From positions 1-58,014 of the forward strand of contig NZ_JACHCQ010000021.1 of the NCBI RefSeq assembly GCF_014205835.1: DNA of 58,014 bases. The letters are read 5' to 3'. This document shows positions 50,902 through 58,014 of this stretch, one piece after another; within the stretch, counting starts at the first letter, position 1, and each line of letters opens with the position of its first letter. Position numbers and translations under genes: made by a program. Source of the DNA: Pedobacter sp. AK013 (GTDB lineage Bacteria > Bacteroidota > Bacteroidia > Sphingobacteriales > Sphingobacteriaceae). The notes under the pieces were generated by a model. It did not search any database. It was not told the DNA's origin and saw nothing but the letters and a program-made list of their open reading frames with translations.

Positions 50902-50933
50902 ACCTGTAAGGTTTTTGATAAAAACTTGCAGGT
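50902..50933. terminator. Imperfect palindrome between the SDR and ECF sigma genes
   Basis: ACCTGTAAGGTTTTT (50902-50916) and AAAAACTTGCAGGT (50920-50933) pair with one bulge and one G-U. The form resembles the perfect palindrome at 54335-54367 (CCTATAAGGTTTT). It ends eight bases before the sigma ATG and may attenuate read-through from the SDR gene. Confidence 0.5.
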
Positions 50934-50941
50934 TTAATAGT

Positions 50942-51508
50942 ATGGAAAATAACGATACCCATCTTATCGGATTAATTAAAAGCGGTAATAAACAGGCTTT
51001 CGATGAAGTGTTTTTAAAACATTTCAAAAGCCTGCATGCTTATGCTTTTACCATAATTAAAGAAAAAGACAATGCTGAAGAGATTGTACAGAATGTATTT
51101 GTGCGCATCTGGACGAAAAGAGCGCAACTTAAAACGGATGGGTTTTTAAAACCATTTCTTTATCGTTCGGTGCATAACGAAAGTCTAAATTATTTGAAAC
51201 ATCAAAAAGTGAGATCGAATTTTAACGTTCATTATGCCGATGTTATAAAAAATGATACTGGAAACTTAAATACTGAAATCATGGCAACAGAACTGGAAAA
51301 GAATATCCATTCGGCAATAAACGAGCTGCCCGAAAAATGCAGAAATGTATTTCAGTTGAGCAGGTTCGACCAGATGAAATATCAGGAAATTGCTGATGCA
51401 CTAAATATTTCTATCAAAACGGTAGAAAACCAGATGGGGAAAGCCTTAAAGATTTTGCGCCTTAGGGTAGTAGATTTTCTGATCCTCATTTTTATTTTAT
51501 TGAAATAA
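50942..51508 (+). CDS. ECF RNA polymerase sigma factor
   Basis: A 188-residue extracytoplasmic-function sigma factor of the Bacteroidota FecI-like group. Start MENNDTHLIGLIK at 50942 is preferred; an upstream TTG at 50915 would run through the palindrome. Region 2 (FDEVFLKHFKSLHAYAFTII, then AEEIVQNVFVRIW) and region 4 (INELPEKCRNVFQLSRFDQM, then YQEIADALNISIKTVENQM) are complete. A hydrophobic tail (VVDFLILIFILLK) suggests membrane contact. The FecR-type anti-sigma gene follows after four bases. Confidence 0.93.
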   Translation: MENNDTHLIGLIKSGNKQAFDEVFLKHFKSLHAYAFTIIKEKDNAEEIVQNVFVRIWTKRAQLKTDGFLKPFLYRSVHNESLNYLKHQKVRSNFNVHYADVIKNDTGNLNTEIMATELEKNIHSAINELPEKCRNVFQLSRFDQMKYQEIADALNISIKTVENQMGKALKILRLRVVDFLILIFILLK

Positions 51509-51512
51509 GCTT

Positions 51513-52463
51513 ATGGATAAAAATTATACAAATATTAACGATGATTTGCTGGCAAAATACTTGCTTGGAGAGGCTACTGTGCCCGAAATTGAGCAGGTTG
51601 AAGCTTGGGCAACATCAAACCTGGATAACCGTAAGCAGCTGGAGGATTTTAAGACAATACTGGAGAAAAGCAAACTTCAGATCGATCCTGAAATTGACGA
51701 ACATCAGGCTTTAGCGCGATTAAATGCTCGTTTAGAAACTGAAAAAAAAACGATCAGCTATACATTTATTTTACGTTGGGTAGCTGTGGTATTTATATTT
51801 TTTAGTACCGGCTTGTTTTTCTACAACAATTTAATCGGTAATAAAATAAATATAAATAGTGGCGAAAGCACTTTAATAAAAGTATTGCCTGATGGTTCTA
51901 CCGCAATACTGAATAAACAATCTGCACTTTCTTTCGTGGGAGGATTTTTTAATAAAACCCGTGATGTGAAATTAAAAGGAGAGGCTTTTTTTAAAGTCAG
52001 TGCCAACAAATCGAAGCCTTTTATCATCAGCGTTAACGATGTTCGGGTAACTGTTGTAGGTACGGCGTTTAATGTGAAAAGTAACGGGGCAGCTGTTGTA
52101 GTAATTGTAGAAAGTGGGATCGTTAAGGTCAACAATCAAAATGATAGTGTGCGTTTAACTGCTGGAGAGCGGGTAGAGGTTAGTCAAGATCAACGGCATT
52201 TATCTAAGGGAGAAAATCAGGGCAAACTGTACAATTACTATTATTCGAATGAATTGGTTTGCGATGGAACGCCGCTTAACGATCTTGTGGCTGTGCTTAA
52301 TGAAAAATTTAAATCCAATATTGTGATTGTAAATCCTGCATTAAAGTCGCTTCCAATCAGTACAACATTTAAAAACGAATCGCTTAAAGAAATCCTGAAT
52401 GTAATTGCCGAAACTTTTAAGATCAAGGTAGAATATGGACAGGGCATAATTAAACTTAAGTAA
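51513..52463 (+). CDS. FecR-type anti-sigma factor
   Basis: A 316-residue single-pass membrane protein. The cytoplasmic N-terminus (LLAKYLLGEATVPEIEQVEA) binds the sigma factor; the membrane helix WVAVVFIFFSTGLFFYN is at about residues 89-106. The periplasmic FecR domain follows (ESTLIKVLPDGSTAILNKQS; RDVKLKGEAFFKVSANKSKP; VTVVGTAFNVKSNG), then a C-terminal DUF4974 domain (LVCDGTPLNDLVAVLNEKFK; LPISTTFKNESLKEILNVIA). It should receive a signal from the STN protein encoded six bases downstream and release the ECF sigma. Confidence 0.94.
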   Translation: MDKNYTNINDDLLAKYLLGEATVPEIEQVEAWATSNLDNRKQLEDFKTILEKSKLQIDPEIDEHQALARLNARLETEKKTISYTFILRWVAVVFIFFSTGLFFYNNLIGNKININSGESTLIKVLPDGSTAILNKQSALSFVGGFFNKTRDVKLKGEAFFKVSANKSKPFIISVNDVRVTVVGTAFNVKSNGAAVVVIVESGIVKVNNQNDSVRLTAGERVEVSQDQRHLSKGENQGKLYNYYYSNELVCDGTPLNDLVAVLNEKFKSNIVIVNPALKSLPISTTFKNESLKEILNVIAETFKIKVEYGQGIIKLK

Positions 52464-52469
52464 AAACCA

Positions 52470-54326
52470 ATGCGTACGCTCAAAATCACTGTTATTTTCC
52501 TCCTTTTTTTTAGTTCCATCATTAAAGCACAATCCAATTTATCAAGAAATATCTCCCTCAATATCGAGCAGCAAAAACTAGGTTCAGTACTGGCGATGAT
52601 AGAGGAGCGAGGCGGATTCAGATTTTCTTACAATAGCAATATATTACCTGTAGACAGTTTGATCAGTATTCACGAAAACAACTTAAATATTGCCGAAACG
52701 CTCGATAAAATATTAAATCATAGGTTCGAATACCGCCAATCGGGTAATTTTGTGATTATCAGGTATGCGCCGCTCGAACTGGTTTTGTTGGTTAACGAAT
52801 CGGTTGGTAACCCCGAGCATTATACCATTACAGGCCAGGTTGTAGATAAACAGACCAATAAACCAATCCAAGATGCCAGTATTTACGAGCGAAACCTGTT
52901 GGTTTCCGAAATATCGGATGGGAATGGTTATTTTTTGATGCGGTTAAAAAACATCACACAGCCTATATCACTAACGGTAAGTAAAGAAAATTATAAGTCT
53001 ACCGTTACTCATTTCCTGGCTGAAGTGAACATTACCAATAGAAAGGCAGAGCCCAGTGAAAGATTTTTGAGTGGCAATTTGGGCGATGTAGAAAAAACCT
53101 GGTTGGGTAATACTTTGGTTACGGCACAACAGAAAATCCAGTCGATTAACATTGGTGGTTTTATTTCAAAGGCGCCGTTTCAATTTTCGCTTATTCCGGG
53201 TTTAAACTCACACGGTTCGTTAAGCGGACAGGTGGTGAACAAATTTTCGCTTAATGTTATTGGAGCTTATAGCGCAGGGGTAGACGGCGGTGAAATTGGT
53301 TTTATTTTTAATATCAACAAAAGCAATGTCCAATATTTTCAATTTGCCGGTGCTTTTAACCTGGTTGGGGGAAATGTACGGGGAACACAGATAGCTGGCT
53401 TTTTTAATGATGTAATTGGCGATGTTAGAGCGGCTCAGATTGCTTTAGCTTATAACCGTGTAGGTAAGAGTTTTGAAGGTTTTCAGCTAGGTGGAATTTA
53501 CAATAAAGTAAAGCAGGATTTCAGGGGCATGCAGGTATCACTGGGCTTAAATGATATCGGCAAAAATTTTAACGGTTTTCAGATTGGGACGCTGAACCTT
53601 ATTCCCAAAAAACAGGAGGGTTTACAGGTTGGGCTTGCTGGCAATATAGTAAACGGAAAATCGCGTGGTATGCAGATTGCCGGCATAGCCAACTTAAATA
53701 AAGAATCTAATGGATTAAATATAGCGGGACTCGGAAACTATACTGCAAATACCGCAAGTGGATTACAAACAGGTACATTCAATTACGCTAAAAATTTAAA
53801 AGGTGTTCAGCTTGGGGTTTTTAATATTTCAAATCAAAATGATGGCTATTCAATTGGGCTAATTAATGTTGCATTAAAGGGTTATCACAAATTTAGTGTT
53901 GGTACCAATGAAAGTACCACTTACAGCTTTACTTACAAAGGAGGTAGTAAACGTTTGTACAATATATTGATGTTCGGTATGAATAAAAAATCTGCCGAAA
54001 AAATATACACCGGTGGATTGGGTTTTGGAAAAGAGATGAAATTGTTCAGTAGCGTTTCCTTAAATCCCGAAATCAGCTGCCAATTTGTATATCAAGGCAG
54101 CTGGGATTATGTTAATCTGTTGAGTAAATTTGAACTCCCGATAAACATCAGGTTAAATAAATGGCTAGCTATACAAGGCGGGCCATCGGTTAATGTGTAC
54201 CATACCAAACAAAATACGAAAATTGGTGATTTTGGACTGTTGCAGGAAAAACATCGTGATTTTACCTTTAAAGATCTAAGATATACAGGTTGGTTGGGTT
54301 GGAATGTGGGCTTGGTGGTTTTATAA
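52470..54326 (+). CDS. STN-domain protein with carboxypeptidase-regulatory domain and surface repeats
   Basis: A 618-residue protein in the place normally held by a SusC/FecA-type TonB-dependent receptor. Signal peptide to about residue 21; STN domain about 24-100 (LSRNISLNIEQQKLGSVLAM, FRFSYNSNILPVDSLI); carboxypeptidase-regulatory-like domain about 117-183 (TGQVVDKQTNKPIQDASI). Residues about 262-471 hold 12 or so repeats of 12-16 residues with the pattern G-x-Q-[IL]-x-G-x-x-N (FQLGGIYNKVKQDFRG, MQIAGIANLNKESNG, VQLGVFNISNQNDG). They resemble the LA_2272-type surface repeat. The C-terminus is strand-rich (GWLGWNVGLVVL) and may be a small barrel. No plug domain or full 22-strand barrel fits in the length. 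Confidence 0.85.
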   Translation: MRTLKITVIFLLFFSSIIKAQSNLSRNISLNIEQQKLGSVLAMIEERGGFRFSYNSNILPVDSLISIHENNLNIAETLDKILNHRFEYRQSGNFVIIRYAPLELVLLVNESVGNPEHYTITGQVVDKQTNKPIQDASIYERNLLVSEISDGNGYFLMRLKNITQPISLTVSKENYKSTVTHFLAEVNITNRKAEPSERFLSGNLGDVEKTWLGNTLVTAQQKIQSINIGGFISKAPFQFSLIPGLNSHGSLSGQVVNKFSLNVIGAYSAGVDGGEIGFIFNINKSNVQYFQFAGAFNLVGGNVRGTQIAGFFNDVIGDVRAAQIALAYNRVGKSFEGFQLGGIYNKVKQDFRGMQVSLGLNDIGKNFNGFQIGTLNLIPKKQEGLQVGLAGNIVNGKSRGMQIAGIANLNKESNGLNIAGLGNYTANTASGLQTGTFNYAKNLKGVQLGVFNISNQNDGYSIGLINVALKGYHKFSVGTNESTTYSFTYKGGSKRLYNILMFGMNKKSAEKIYTGGLGFGKEMKLFSSVSLNPEISCQFVYQGSWDYVNLLSKFELPINIRLNKWLAIQGGPSVNVYHTKQNTKIGDFGLLQEKHRDFTFKDLRYTGWLGWNVGLVVL

Positions 54327-54334
54327 CTCCTAAC

Positions 54335-54367
54335 AATCCTATAAGGTTTTTAAAACCTTATAGGATT
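54335..54367. terminator. Perfect 16-bp palindrome, bidirectional terminator
   Basis: AATCCTATAAGGTTTT (54335-54350) and AAAACCTTATAGGATT (54352-54367) are exact reverse complements around one base. It lies nine bases after the STN protein gene and between convergent genes. Confidence 0.8.
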
Positions 54368-54403
54368 TAAAATCTAAAATGCCAACTGAAAACCCCCAAT
54401 TGC

Positions 54404-56755
54404 TTAATGGTCAAACTCCCCTACGTTTTTCGCCGATTCCTCATCAGAAATCACTTTTCTTACTTTCTTTTTATCTAACCATAATACCAGCGCTGGTAAT
54501 AAAGTTAAATTAAAAATTAAAGCAACCAATAAGGTTATGGATAGGAGCAAGCCCAATACTACTGTTCCTCCGAAAGTAGAAGCTGTAAAAATTCCGAAGC
54601 CGAAGAATAAGATTAAGGCGATGTGTGTCATACTTACACCTGTTTCGGTAATGGTATCGGTAATTACTTTTGGTACACTGAAATTGGTCAGATTTAATTC
54701 TTGCTGATAACGCGTTAAGAAATAAATAGTCTGATCGGATGCTAAACCAAAGGCAATGGTAAAAATTAATATTGTTGAAGGTTTTAGAGAAATTCCAAAA
54801 TAGCCCATAATCCCTGCGGTAATAATTAAAGGAACAATGTTGGGCAATAGCGAAATAAACATAATGCCCAAACTCTTAAACTGTGCGAGCCTTAAAAGAG
54901 AGATTAATACAATGGCAAGTGCAATGCTTTCTACCAAATGCCTTAACATATAATCTGTCCCTTTCGAGAAGATAATGCTCGAACCCGTAAGTTCTACATC
55001 AAATTTAGATGGAGGCAAGATACTATCGATACGTGGTTTTAATTCGGCCATTATGGCGTCTAAACGTTTCGAGCCAACATCAGCCATTTGAAAACTGATC
55101 CTCGTGCTTTGATTTCCTTTGCTGATAAAGTTGGTTAACAAACTTGCGTTTCCTTTGCCGCCATTAGCGATATAGGCCAAAATAAAATTCTTTTCTAAAT
55201 TATCTGGCAAACGGAAAAAGGTAGAATCGTTATTGTAGAAGGCTTGAGTAGCGTATTTTAAGCCCATATTTACCGAAATAGAACGCGAAAACTCGGGATA
55301 GGCAGAAATCATCTTTTCCAGTTTCTCCATTCTTTTCAGATTGGTTAAATTGAAAACACCATTCTTTTTCTTGGTATCTACGCTTACTTCTAAGGGCAAA
55401 ATACCCTCAAAATTTTTCTCAAAGAACTTTAAATCAGTTAAAATTTCGGAGTTTTTAGGTAGGTCATCAACCACATAGCCATTAACATTGATTTTCATCA
55501 CGCCAATAAAGGCAATGATAGAGATGATAATCGTTCCGATATAGATCAATCCACTTTTGTGCTGAACAAGTGTGTCGGTTTTGACTAATAATTTATGCAA
55601 AAAGCCTTCTTCAACATGGTTTTGTGCCTTGAGCTTGGGCGCTGGTAAGTAGCTGAAAATAATCGGGATCAAACATAAACACATTAACCAGGTAACCATT
55701 ACATTAATAGAGGCTACACTACCAAATTGCATCAAAAGTTCGCTTCCGGTAAAATATAATACCCCAAATCCGATAGCCGCAGTAATGTTCGCAATCAGCG
55801 TGGTAATAGCAATCCGCTCGATGGTTATGCTTAAAGCTTTTTGTTTATCGCCATGCTTTCTGAGCTCATTCTGATATTTATTTAGCAACAGAATACTGTT
55901 CGGAATACCGATAATTACAATAAGTGGTGGAATCAGCCCTGTTAAAATAGTAAGTTCGAAACCAAACAGTACCAATGTACCGATACTCCAGATTACACCC
56001 ATTACTACCACCAGGATAGGGAAGAACACAGCGTAAAACTTCTTGAAGAAAAACAATAAGATCAGGGCAGAAACCAAGATCGATAAGCCTAAAAACAACA
56101 CAAACTCGTTACTTACCAGTTTACTTACAGCAGTGCGGATATAAGGTAGGCCCGAAATGTGTACCTGTATTTTGGTCGATGCCTGGAAAGCCTTTGCCTT
56201 TGCTTCAATCTCTTTTAAAATAGGGTTACGTTGGGCAGTATTTAAAATTTTAGTGTCGAAAGTGATGGCCATTAAAGTGGCATTCTGACGGTTGTAAACC
56301 AGCCCCTCGAAAAAAGGATTGCTATAAATGGTATTCTTGATCGAATCCATCTCAGCATCGGTTTTAACCAGGCCACCAGGTAGCGGTTTTAAAATAAATT
56401 TTTGGTTTACGGTATCTTTTTCCAGTTGAAAAATTCTTCCTGAGGATAAAACCTGTTTAATGCCTTTTAATTTCTGGATATCGTTCGAAAGCTGAACCCA
56501 TTGGTTATAAACTTCTTTTTTAAAAATATCAGGCGATTGTATCCCCACCACCATCACACTTCCATCTTCTCCGAAAGTTTTTTTAAAGGCATTGTATTTA
56601 ATGAAGGCGCTATCGGTAACAGGCAGGATTTTACTCCCGGTGTAGGAGAGTTTTACATTTTTGGCCTGATAAGCCATGAAAATTGTTCCTAATACGAAAA
56701 ATACGATGATTGCGATACGATTCTGAAGAATAAATCTCGATAGCTTAACCCACAT
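54404..56755 (-). CDS. MMPL/RND-family transporter
   Basis: A 783-residue inner-membrane protein of the MMPL/HpnN-like RND branch, shorter than AcrB-type pumps. It has an N-terminal helix (RIAIIVFFVLGTIFMAYQA), a large periplasmic domain, a block of five helices with sterol-sensing-domain-like LTGLIPPLIVIIGIPNSILLLNKYQ, a second periplasmic domain and a second block with TIAFGLASDQTIYFLTRYQQ. The Asp in ASDQT may serve proton translocation. Family members export lipids or hopanoids to the outer membrane; the substrate here is unknown. It is convergent with the STN gene cluster and divergent from recO. Confidence 0.9.
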   Translation of the reverse strand: MWVKLSRFILQNRIAIIVFFVLGTIFMAYQAKNVKLSYTGSKILPVTDSAFIKYNAFKKTFGEDGSVMVVGIQSPDIFKKEVYNQWVQLSNDIQKLKGIKQVLSSGRIFQLEKDTVNQKFILKPLPGGLVKTDAEMDSIKNTIYSNPFFEGLVYNRQNATLMAITFDTKILNTAQRNPILKEIEAKAKAFQASTKIQVHISGLPYIRTAVSKLVSNEFVLFLGLSILVSALILLFFFKKFYAVFFPILVVVMGVIWSIGTLVLFGFELTILTGLIPPLIVIIGIPNSILLLNKYQNELRKHGDKQKALSITIERIAITTLIANITAAIGFGVLYFTGSELLMQFGSVASINVMVTWLMCLCLIPIIFSYLPAPKLKAQNHVEEGFLHKLLVKTDTLVQHKSGLIYIGTIIISIIAFIGVMKINVNGYVVDDLPKNSEILTDLKFFEKNFEGILPLEVSVDTKKKNGVFNLTNLKRMEKLEKMISAYPEFSRSISVNMGLKYATQAFYNNDSTFFRLPDNLEKNFILAYIANGGKGNASLLTNFISKGNQSTRISFQMADVGSKRLDAIMAELKPRIDSILPPSKFDVELTGSSIIFSKGTDYMLRHLVESIALAIVLISLLRLAQFKSLGIMFISLLPNIVPLIITAGIMGYFGISLKPSTILIFTIAFGLASDQTIYFLTRYQQELNLTNFSVPKVITDTITETGVSMTHIALILFFGFGIFTASTFGGTVVLGLLLSITLLVALIFNLTLLPALVLWLDKKKVRKVISDEESAKNVGEFDH

Positions 56756-56874
56756 GTGCAGCTTAGTTTTAATAATATTAATGGCAAAACTAATCTTATT
56801 TGTAAAACGTGATTACTTTTTGCACAATTAAATTTGCACAAATAACATACTTTTGAAAAAAATGTTTTAATCGG

Positions 56875-57600
56875 ATGTTGCACAAAGTTAGGGGCATTGT
56901 TTTAAAGACCACCAATTACAGCGAAAGCAGTGTGGTGGTGCAGGTGCTTACCGATAAATTTGGCATGCAGTCTTACCTCATCAATGGTGTTAAAAAACCA
57001 AAGGCGAAAATTAAGATGAATATGCTGCAATCGCTCCATTTGTTGGACATGGTGGTTTATCATAAAGCAAATACTAACATCCAAAGGGTATCGGAAGTTA
57101 GGCAAACGCCAGTTTTTAAAAGTATCCCCTATGATATGATTAAAACCAGTATTGTTATTTTTTTAAATGAAGTACTGTATAAAAGTATCAGACAGCAATC
57201 GGCCGATGAGAATTTATTCGATTATATTTTTAATGCTATCGCCTGGTTTGATGAAGTTGAAGAGATCAATCCGAATTTTCACCTGTCGTTTTTATTAAAA
57301 CTAACTCGGTTTTTAGGTTTTTCTCCTAACGAGAAAAGAAGAAATGACCAGATTTATTTCGATCTGCAAGAGGGAGAGTTTACTTCCAGACTACCCATTC
57401 ATTCCAATTACCTGCAATTGGAAGATGCTATCGGGTTTATTTCGCTTTTTCATACCCCACTCGAAAAAATTTCCGAAATAAAAATGAGTAATATACAGCG
57501 TCGATTTTTGTTAGATAAGGTGTTGGTTTTCTATACCTTACATACGGCCTCGTTCGGGGTAGTACAATCGCACAAAATCCTCGAAACTTTGTTAAGTTGA
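56875..57600 (+). CDS. recO: DNA repair protein RecO
   Basis: Recombination mediator acting with RecR and RecF to load RecA on gapped DNA. The 241-residue protein has an N-terminal OB fold (VRGIVLKTTNYSESSVVVQVLTD, then YLINGVKKPKAK) and a helical C-terminal part (SFLLKLTRFLGFSPN). The zinc-binding cysteines of some RecO proteins are absent, as often in this phylum. ATG at 56875 follows TAAATTTG (56829-56836) and TACTTTTG (56848-56855), either of which could be a -7 element. The tRNA gene follows after about 95 bases. Confidence 0.92.
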   Translation: MLHKVRGIVLKTTNYSESSVVVQVLTDKFGMQSYLINGVKKPKAKIKMNMLQSLHLLDMVVYHKANTNIQRVSEVRQTPVFKSIPYDMIKTSIVIFLNEVLYKSIRQQSADENLFDYIFNAIAWFDEVEEINPNFHLSFLLKLTRFLGFSPNEKRRNDQIYFDLQEGEFTSRLPIHSNYLQLEDAIGFISLFHTPLEKISEIKMSNIQRRFLLDKVLVFYTLHTASFGVVQSHKILETLLS

Positions 57601-57694
57601 AAAAAAAGAAAAAAAGATTTGCAGAACAGTTTTATAGCGCTATATTTGCATTCCCAAACGGAGGATGGGGCATTAAGTTTGACAAATATAAAAA

Positions 57695-57772
57695 GGGAAA
57701 TTAGCTCAGCTGGTTCAGAGCACCTCGTTTACACCGAGGGGGTCGGGGGTTCGAACCCCTCATTTCCCACCA
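57695..57772 (+). tRNA. tRNA-Val (anticodon UAC)
   Basis: Complete cloverleaf: acceptor GGGAAAT (57695-57701) pairs with ATTTCCC (57762-57768), discriminator A, and CCA is encoded (57770-57772). D arm GCTC/GAGC, anticodon arm CCTCG-TTTACAC-CGAGG with anticodon TAC, T arm GGGGG-TTCGAAC-CCCTC with one G-U pair. Confidence 0.95.
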
Positions 57773-57802
57773 AGCCTTTCAGAAAACTGAAGGGCTTTTT
57801 TA
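57772..57802 (+). terminator. Terminator behind tRNA-Val
   Basis: AAGCCTTTCAG (57772-57782) pairs with CTGAAGGGCTT (57787-57797), 11 bp with one G-U, loop AAAA, then a T-run to about 57801. The stem starts at the last base of the encoded CCA. Confidence 0.8.
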
Positions 57803-57823
57803 TCAAACTTACATATATAAAAA

Positions 57824-58014
57824 GGGAAATTAGCTCAGCTGGTTCAGAGCATCCCGACGTTATCAGTCGGGAGGGTCGGATCGAAAAGGTCGAGATGATT
57901 TTTACAATACTACCAACAGGGAAATTAGCTCAGCTGGTTCAGAGCATCCCGACGTTATCAGTCGGGAGGGTCGGATCGAAAAGGTCGAGATGATTTTTAC
58001 AATACTACCAACAG
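57824..58014 (+). repeat. Two perfect 95-bp tandem units with a tRNA 5' half
   Basis: Units 57824-57918 and 57919-58013 are identical, and base 58014 is the first base of a further unit. Each begins with the same 31 bases as tRNA-Val (acceptor 5' strand, D arm). It then has TCCCGAC-GTTATCA-GTCGGGA, an arm of 7 bp with a 7-base loop instead of the 5-bp anticodon stem, and then a shortened GGGTCGGATCGAA that lacks most of the T arm. No 3' acceptor strand follows. They cannot form a normal tRNA. The A-rich leader TATAAAAA before tRNA-Val is also present before the first unit. Confidence 0.85.

Noticed and set aside
48376..54326. Polysaccharide utilisation locus
   Set aside because: There is an ECF/FecR pair and an STN domain, but no SusC barrel, SusD protein or glycoside hydrolase.
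57619..57993. Open reading frame across the tRNA region
   Set aside because: It runs through the tRNA gene, its terminator and the tandem units; its repeated KREISSAGSEH phrase is only the translated tRNA 5' half.
57824..58014. The tandem units as two further functional tRNA genes
   Set aside because: Anticodon stem is 7 bp, T arm and 3' acceptor strand are missing; only the 5' half is tRNA-like.
57824..58014. CRISPR-like array at the window end
   Set aside because: The units are identical over their full 95 bases with no unique spacers, and no cas gene is present.

Overview
The window is a stretch of AT-rich chromosome from a member of the Bacteroidota, most likely Sphingobacteriaceae (Pedobacter-like). 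This rests on recurrent promoters of the Bacteroidota type (-33 TTTG/TTG, -7 TAnnTTTG), an ECF sigma/FecR/STN-domain trio, SusC-style STN and carboxypeptidase-regulatory domains, SCKK-type lipoproteins, DUF6134, a DksA-like protein without a full zinc finger, and a eukaryote-like IleRS. Species assignment is inference. No transposase, integrase, phage gene or CRISPR array is present.

Layout. 264-2453 (minus): DUF4241 protein, single-domain response regulator, BadF/GlcNAc-kinase-like protein; the kinase lies directly behind a tripartite RND efflux operon (TolC, RND pump, adaptor; 2470-7992). 8368-10810: M61 peptidase facing a small outer-membrane protein across a perfect 23-bp hairpin. 11066-22085 (plus): long-chain acyl-CoA synthetase, TlpA-like protein, gamma-glutamyltransferase lipoprotein, large GAF protein, DUF885 peptidase-like protein and an OmpA-family protein. 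Two decayed gene 3' ends, unrelated to their nearest upstream genes, lie in this block. 22359-30074: an unknown secreted protein, then a MarR regulator in front of a beta-oxidation operon (FadN-, FadA- and FadE-like), which carries a four-helix-bundle gene between repeats. 30447-32438: three tandem FKBP-type lipoproteins. 32590-37408: unknown lipoprotein, class I photolyase, TIGR01777 SDR and Cry-DASH. 37643-41766: sucA-sucB. 41867-44100: DUF2809, DUF1080, lspA and a DksA/TraR-like gene; 44131-47535: ileS. 47616-54326 (plus): two small membrane proteins, DUF6134, an epimerase, an SDR, then ECF sigma, FecR and an STN protein with surface repeats. 54404-57600: MMPL/RND lipid-type exporter and recO. 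57695-58014: tRNA-Val(UAC), then two perfect 95-bp tandem units that begin as a tRNA but are not complete tRNAs.

How it fits together. The fad block (MarR-fadN-fadA-fadE) with the separate acyl-CoA synthetase forms a fatty-acid degradation set that feeds the TCA genes sucAB. The photolyase/SDR/Cry-DASH group looks like a light-response block. The ileS-dksA-like-lspA genes form a housekeeping operon.

The most unusual points are: (1) two cases within 8 kb where a gene is followed by an unrelated gene and then by a decayed second copy of its own 3' end (acyl-CoA synthetase/TlpA; GAF protein/DUF885); (2) an ECF-FecR-STN unit in which the usual TonB-dependent receptor is replaced by an STN protein with about a dozen 12-16-residue surface repeats; (3) a four-helix-bundle gene between 29-bp direct repeats inside the fad operon; (4) the tRNA-derived 95-bp tandem array at the window edge; (5) an IleRS with an inverted GXHH signature; (6) many intergenic islands of short repeated words and TGACG-ended palindromes.
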